From Opitutaceae bacterium (GTDB lineage: Bacteria; Verrucomicrobiota; Verrucomicrobiia; Opitutales; Opitutaceae), in assembly GCA_027482185.1 (NCBI GenBank), contig JAIXWF010000012.1:290025-354024 (forward strand): a DNA stretch of 64,000 nt, given 5' to 3'. The notes below the pieces were generated by a model that ran no database searches, was not told the origin of the DNA, and saw only the letters and a program-made list of their open reading frames with translations. Shown piece after piece: positions 60,795-64,000 of this stretch. How positions within the stretch are numbered: the stretch's first letter is position 1; every line of letters starts with the position of its first letter. Both the position numbers and the translations under genes were made by a program.

Positions 60795-62024
60795 ATGAAA
60801 TCCGTCCTGCTCTGCACGCTCGCCTCGTTGCTCGCCACGTCCTTCGCCCGCGCCGCGGAAACCGCTCCGGCTCCCGGCTGGGAAACCGGCCTCGATCTCG
60901 TCCTCGAAGGCTCGGCCCGCCTCCGCGGCGACGGCCCGCAGCGCACCGCCTTCCAGGGCCTCGGTCTCGCCAAGGTCGGTTATCGCCAGGCGGAAAACGC
61001 CGACCGCACCGTCCGCCTCGAGGCCTACGCCAGCGTGCTGGGCCTCTTCGGCCGCGGCCCGACCGAGCGCGTGCTCGGCGACGCCCTCGCCGCCAGCAAC
61101 ATCGAGGGCCACCGCAGCGCCCGCCTGTATTCGTGGTGGTTGGACGCCACCCTCGGCGACTGGTCGCTCCGCGCCGGCGCGCTGCTCGCCGACGAGGAAT
61201 TCGCGGGCACGGACGGCGGCGGCAATTTCTTCAATTCCGCCTTCGGCTGGCCGGCCTTCGTCTCCGCCAACACGCTCAACACGGGTCCCGCGTTCTTCGT
61301 CGCCGCGCCCGGTCTCCGGCTCGAGCGCCGCCTCGGCGAAACCGCCGCCTGGCGCACCGGCATCTACGACGGCGACAGCTTCGACTCGCCCGCCGGCGAT
61401 CCCGGCGCGACGCGCCACGGGCTGCACTACCGTCTCGGCGGGAGCCAAGGCTGGTTTGTGATCACCGAGGCCGCCCTGACGCCGGCGGACAGCGCCAACC
61501 GTTACAAGGCCGGCGCGTGGGTGCACACGGCCGACTTCGACGACCGGCGCGACGACGCCACCGGCCGGCCCTTCGCGACGACCGGCGCCGATCCCCGCCG
61601 CCACCGCGGCAACCGCGGCTACTACGCCGCGTTCGAGCGCACCCTCGCGGGCAAGCCCGGCGAAGCCGGCAACATCGAGACGTTTGTCCGCGGCGGTTTC
61701 TCCCCGGTCGACCGCAACGATCTCGGCTGGGCCGCCGACGCCGGCCTCGCCTTCACCGGCCTGATCCCGGCGCGCCCCGCCGACGTCCTCGCCTTCGGGA
61801 TCGCGCACGCCGCGTTCGGCTCCCGGCTGCGCGACCACGCCCGCCTCGCGGACCCGGCCGCCGCGGCGCCGGACTATGAGCAGGTCATCGAAGCCAACTA
61901 CCGGTTCGAAGTCACCGAACGCCTTTCGGTGCAGCCGGACTTCCAATTCATCCGCCATCCCGGCGGCACCGCCGACCGTCGCTCCGCGCTCGCATTCCTG
62001 CTGCGCGTGAACGCGTCGTACTGA
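60795..62024 (+). CDS. OprB-like carbohydrate-selective porin
   Basis: A 409-residue protein with a Sec signal peptide (MKSVLLCTLASLLATSFARA) and an alternating, aromatic-rich pattern of beta strands ending in LLRVNASY, as expected of an outer-membrane beta barrel. Segments such as NADRTVRLEAYASVLGLFG, GPAFFVAAPGLRLERRLG and YYAAFERTLAGKPGEAGNIETFVRGGFSPVDRNDLGWAAD match the OprB family, which lets sugars cross the outer membrane. It may form a unit with the next two genes (34 and 38 bp gaps). The 218-bp upstream region has several dyads that could hold its regulation. Confidence 0.85.
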   Translation: MKSVLLCTLASLLATSFARAAETAPAPGWETGLDLVLEGSARLRGDGPQRTAFQGLGLAKVGYRQAENADRTVRLEAYASVLGLFGRGPTERVLGDALAASNIEGHRSARLYSWWLDATLGDWSLRAGALLADEEFAGTDGGGNFFNSAFGWPAFVSANTLNTGPAFFVAAPGLRLERRLGETAAWRTGIYDGDSFDSPAGDPGATRHGLHYRLGGSQGWFVITEAALTPADSANRYKAGAWVHTADFDDRRDDATGRPFATTGADPRRHRGNRGYYAAFERTLAGKPGEAGNIETFVRGGFSPVDRNDLGWAADAGLAFTGLIPARPADVLAFGIAHAAFGSRLRDHARLADPAAAAPDYEQVIEANYRFEVTERLSVQPDFQFIRHPGGTADRRSALAFLLRVNASY

Positions 62025-62058
62025 GCCGGCCGGTTGCCTTTCCCGTTCTCCCGTCCCC

Positions 62059-62610
62059 ATGAAACCCATCGTCCTCCTGCTCGCGGCCTGCGCCGCGTTC
62101 ACCGCCGCGGCCCGCGCCGCCGACAAGGCCCAGATCGAATCCCGTTACCTGAGCTACCACGCCGCCGGCAAAGCCGTCGTCACCATGGCCGTCGCGAAAA
62201 ACATCGATCCCGCCGCGATCGAAAAGCACGTCAACACGATGGTGGCGGACGCGCTGTGGTTCGCCGCCGAGTACGCCAAGGCGCATCCGAAGGGCGCCAA
62301 GCTGCTCAAGATCGTCGCCGACCATGTCGACGATATGCGCAGACTTACCTTCGACCAGCTCGAGAGCGAATGGCACGACCTCGGCTATTTCGCGAAACCC
62401 GGCCATGACGCCGGCCTCGATCTCAAGGCCGAGGAAAACGAGCACTTCACCGACCCGATCCACACCTTGGTGCATCCGTTGCTCGTCCTGAAGGCCGCCC
62501 AGGCCTACGCCGCCGGCAAAAAGGACGAAGACCTCAAGTCCCTGAAGGAAGAAATGGAAGAGGGGCTCGAGCAGGCGGAGAAGCAGAAGCTCGCGTTGCT
62601 GAAAATCTGA
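62059..62610 (+). CDS. Hypothetical exported helical protein
   Basis: A 183-residue protein with signal peptide (MKPIVLLLAACAAFTAAARA) and a helical, charged body (KNIDPAAIEKHVNTMVADALWFAAEYAKAHPKGAKLL, then LKSLKEEMEEGLEQAEKQKLALL). Its many His and acidic residues (YLSYHAAGKAV, HTLVHPLLVLKAAQAYA) could bind metal or ligand, but I do not recognise the family and no CxxCH haem site exists. It sits between the porin and a chemoreceptor gene with short gaps, so a role in presenting a porin substrate to the receptor is conceivable but speculative. Confidence 0.65.
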   Translation: MKPIVLLLAACAAFTAAARAADKAQIESRYLSYHAAGKAVVTMAVAKNIDPAAIEKHVNTMVADALWFAAEYAKAHPKGAKLLKIVADHVDDMRRLTFDQLESEWHDLGYFAKPGHDAGLDLKAEENEHFTDPIHTLVHPLLVLKAAQAYAAGKKDEDLKSLKEEMEEGLEQAEKQKLALLKI

Positions 62611-62648
62611 CGGAAACGGCCGGTCTTCGGCCCTTCCCCGGCATTGCC

Positions 62649-64000
62649 ATGTTCAAACGCATCCTGCTGGCCGTCGGCATCGTCGTCGCCGGCTTCGTCG
62701 CCGTCGTCGCCGCGGTGGCTTGGCAGCTCACGCGGGTCGCCGACACGGCGCACGCGAGCCGGCAGGTCGATCTCCCGGTCTACCGCGCCGCGGTCGGCAT
62801 CAGCGACGAGACGCGCCGGCTCGAACTCGGGGTGACGGCTGCGTTTCTCCTGCTTCAGCAAGGCGACCTTGCGGCCTCCCGGACGGCCGCCGAGGCCTCG
62901 CTGGACAAGATCCGCGCCGCCGTTGCGGAACTCGCCGGCCCGCGCTTCCGCGACGTCCACCTCTCCGTCATCCCCGCGCCCCCCGCGCCACCCTCCCCTG
63001 CCGGCGCGCCGCCGCCGCCCGCCCCCGCCCCGGTCAAGGTCGGCGAACTCCTCCAGTCGCTGGCCCGCGATCACGAGGGCCTCGTCCGCGCCACCCGCCA
63101 GACCCTCGATCTGGCCGAGCAACGGATTCTCCTGCGCCAGGCACTCGACGCCGACCGCGAGGAACTGTCCCGGGTCCTGCGCAAAGCCGCCCCGCTCGCC
63201 GCCGTCAACGAGTCCGCCTACGCCAACCTCAACCGCGCCAGCCTCGCCGTCCTCTACTCCAATTCCACGCGCGACCTGAACTTCGTCGGCCGGGCCAAGT
63301 TCAAGGAAGGCGCCGCCGCCCTGGCCAAGGCGAAACTCGAACCCGCCCAGCGGGAGCTCTTCGAGGGCCTGCGCACGCAGTTCGAAAAGACGATCGAGCG
63401 GGCGCTGGCCGTCTCCGCCAGCAAGGCCGACTCCGCGTATTTCTCCGAGGTCGCCGCCAGCATCAAGACCCGCACGGCGAGCCTGCGGCGCTTCGCGGAA
63501 AACGAATTCGACGCCGGCCAGGCCGGTCTGGCTTCGATCACCGCCGACACCCTGCGCCTCAGCCTCTGGCTTTCCGGCGCCACGATCGTGCTCGGCACCC
63601 TCGCCGCCTGCTTTTTCGCCCGCAACCTGACCCGGGGAATCGCCGGCATCGTCCGCGAACTCTCCGCCAATTCCGCCGCGGTCTCCGCTGCGTCGCACCA
63701 AGTCTCCGCTTCCGCGCACGAACTCGCCGACGGCTCCAGCAGCCAGGCGGCCTCCCTCGAGGAAACGGGCGCTTCCCTCGAGGAAATCGACCGCATGACC
63801 CGCCGGAACGCCGAGCACTCCCGCCGCGCCAAGGACCTGGCGGCCGAAACCCGCGCCGTCGCCGAGGCCGGCACCGCCGAAGTCGCCGCGATGAACGAGG
63901 CCATGGCCGCGATCAAAACGTCGAGCGACGGCATCGCCAAAATCATCAAGACGATCGACGAGATCGCCTTCCAGACGAACATCCTCGCCCTCAACGCGGC
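62649..64000 (+). CDS. Methyl-accepting chemotaxis protein, 3' end cut by window edge
   Basis: Absent from the ORF track because it runs off the right edge; I translated it from ATG 62649 (MFKRILLAVGIVVAGFVAVVAAVAWQL). After membrane helix 1 comes a periplasmic four-helix-type sensor (about 30-300) with a proline-rich insertion at about 107-128. Helix 2 (LWLSGATIVLGTLAACFFA, about 304-325) leads into a cytoplasmic signalling helix that contains SQAASLEETGASLEEID and ends in IDEIAFQTNILALNAA, the MCP hallmark. The usual HAMP domain is very short or absent. The methylation and CheW-binding tip continue beyond the window. It follows the exported helical protein by 38 bp. Confidence 0.9.
   Translation, partial: MFKRILLAVGIVVAGFVAVVAAVAWQLTRVADTAHASRQVDLPVYRAAVGISDETRRLELGVTAAFLLLQQGDLAASRTAAEASLDKIRAAVAELAGPRFRDVHLSVIPAPPAPPSPAGAPPPPAPAPVKVGELLQSLARDHEGLVRATRQTLDLAEQRILLRQALDADREELSRVLRKAAPLAAVNESAYANLNRASLAVLYSNSTRDLNFVGRAKFKEGAAALAKAKLEPAQRELFEGLRTQFEKTIERALAVSASKADSAYFSEVAASIKTRTASLRRFAENEFDAGQAGLASITADTLRLSLWLSGATIVLGTLAACFFARNLTRGIAGIVRELSANSAAVSAASHQVSASAHELADGSSSQAASLEETGASLEEIDRMTRRNAEHSRRAKDLAAETRAVAEAGTAEVAAMNEAMAAIKTSSDGIAKIIKTIDEIAFQTNILALNA

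Overview
The window is a GC-rich chromosomal segment with Gram-negative envelope genes: lpxB, a LolCDE-type lipoprotein exporter, a TonB-dependent receptor and an OprB-like porin. It also carries hallmark PVC-superphylum families: two giant haem-binding beta-propeller/HEAT dehydrogenases, DUF1080 proteins, Tat-exported Gfo/Idh/MocA oxidoreductases and Ig/NHL surface proteins. Start codons almost never have a Shine-Dalgarno sequence. Together this fits a free-living member of Verrucomicrobiota, most likely Opitutae/Opitutaceae-like; that placement is inference from gene families, not from a marker phylogeny. No phage, transposase, CRISPR array or rRNA was seen.

Layout. 1-10 kb: a truncated CHASE-domain sensor, then an envelope locus on the minus strand (lysS, lolC/E, lolD, a GnnA-like dehydrogenase, lpxB). 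It is interrupted by four plus-strand genes (DMT permease, cyclophilin lipoprotein, ParB-like protein, YdeI-like protein). 10-33 kb: a polysaccharide/glycoside-degradation region with a sulfatase, sialate O-acetylesterase, pseudo-rhomboid, 12-blade NHL protein, two PVC haem proteins, two DUF1080 proteins, a sugar isomerase/epimerase, a Gfo oxidoreductase and a Tat-exported propeller. 33-38 kb: two unrelated Na+/H+-antiporter-like proteins, a DUF1015 protein, and zinc-independent L36/L31. 38-47 kb: ParA, two ABC-2 permeases, RNase III, Mfd, a SurA-like chaperone and RadC. 47-52 kb: tRNA-Tyr and the glycolytic genes tpi-pgk-gap. 52-64 kb: a GH13 alpha-glucan hydrolase, M19 dipeptidase, TonB receptor, thioredoxin reductase, M15 peptidase, porin, a small exported protein and a truncated chemotaxis receptor.

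How the genes fit together. Carbohydrate-active enzymes, the TonB receptor/porin and the complete lower-glycolysis triad suggest a glycan-degrading lifestyle. The DUF1080-isomerase-Gfo set (25.8-29.5 kb) resembles the recently recognised oxidation/3-keto route for cleaving glycosides, here apparently periplasmic because two members carry Tat signals and the third a Sec signal.

The most striking non-coding signal is a set of degenerate tandem heptamers at about 15 gene 3' ends, often arranged as long inverted pairs. Each locus uses its own heptamer (for example GATTGCG, GTAGCGA, CGGAAAC, GTTGAGA), and none lies in a divergent promoter gap. A second dispersed family, an inverted GTAGGGGCG element, occurs three times.
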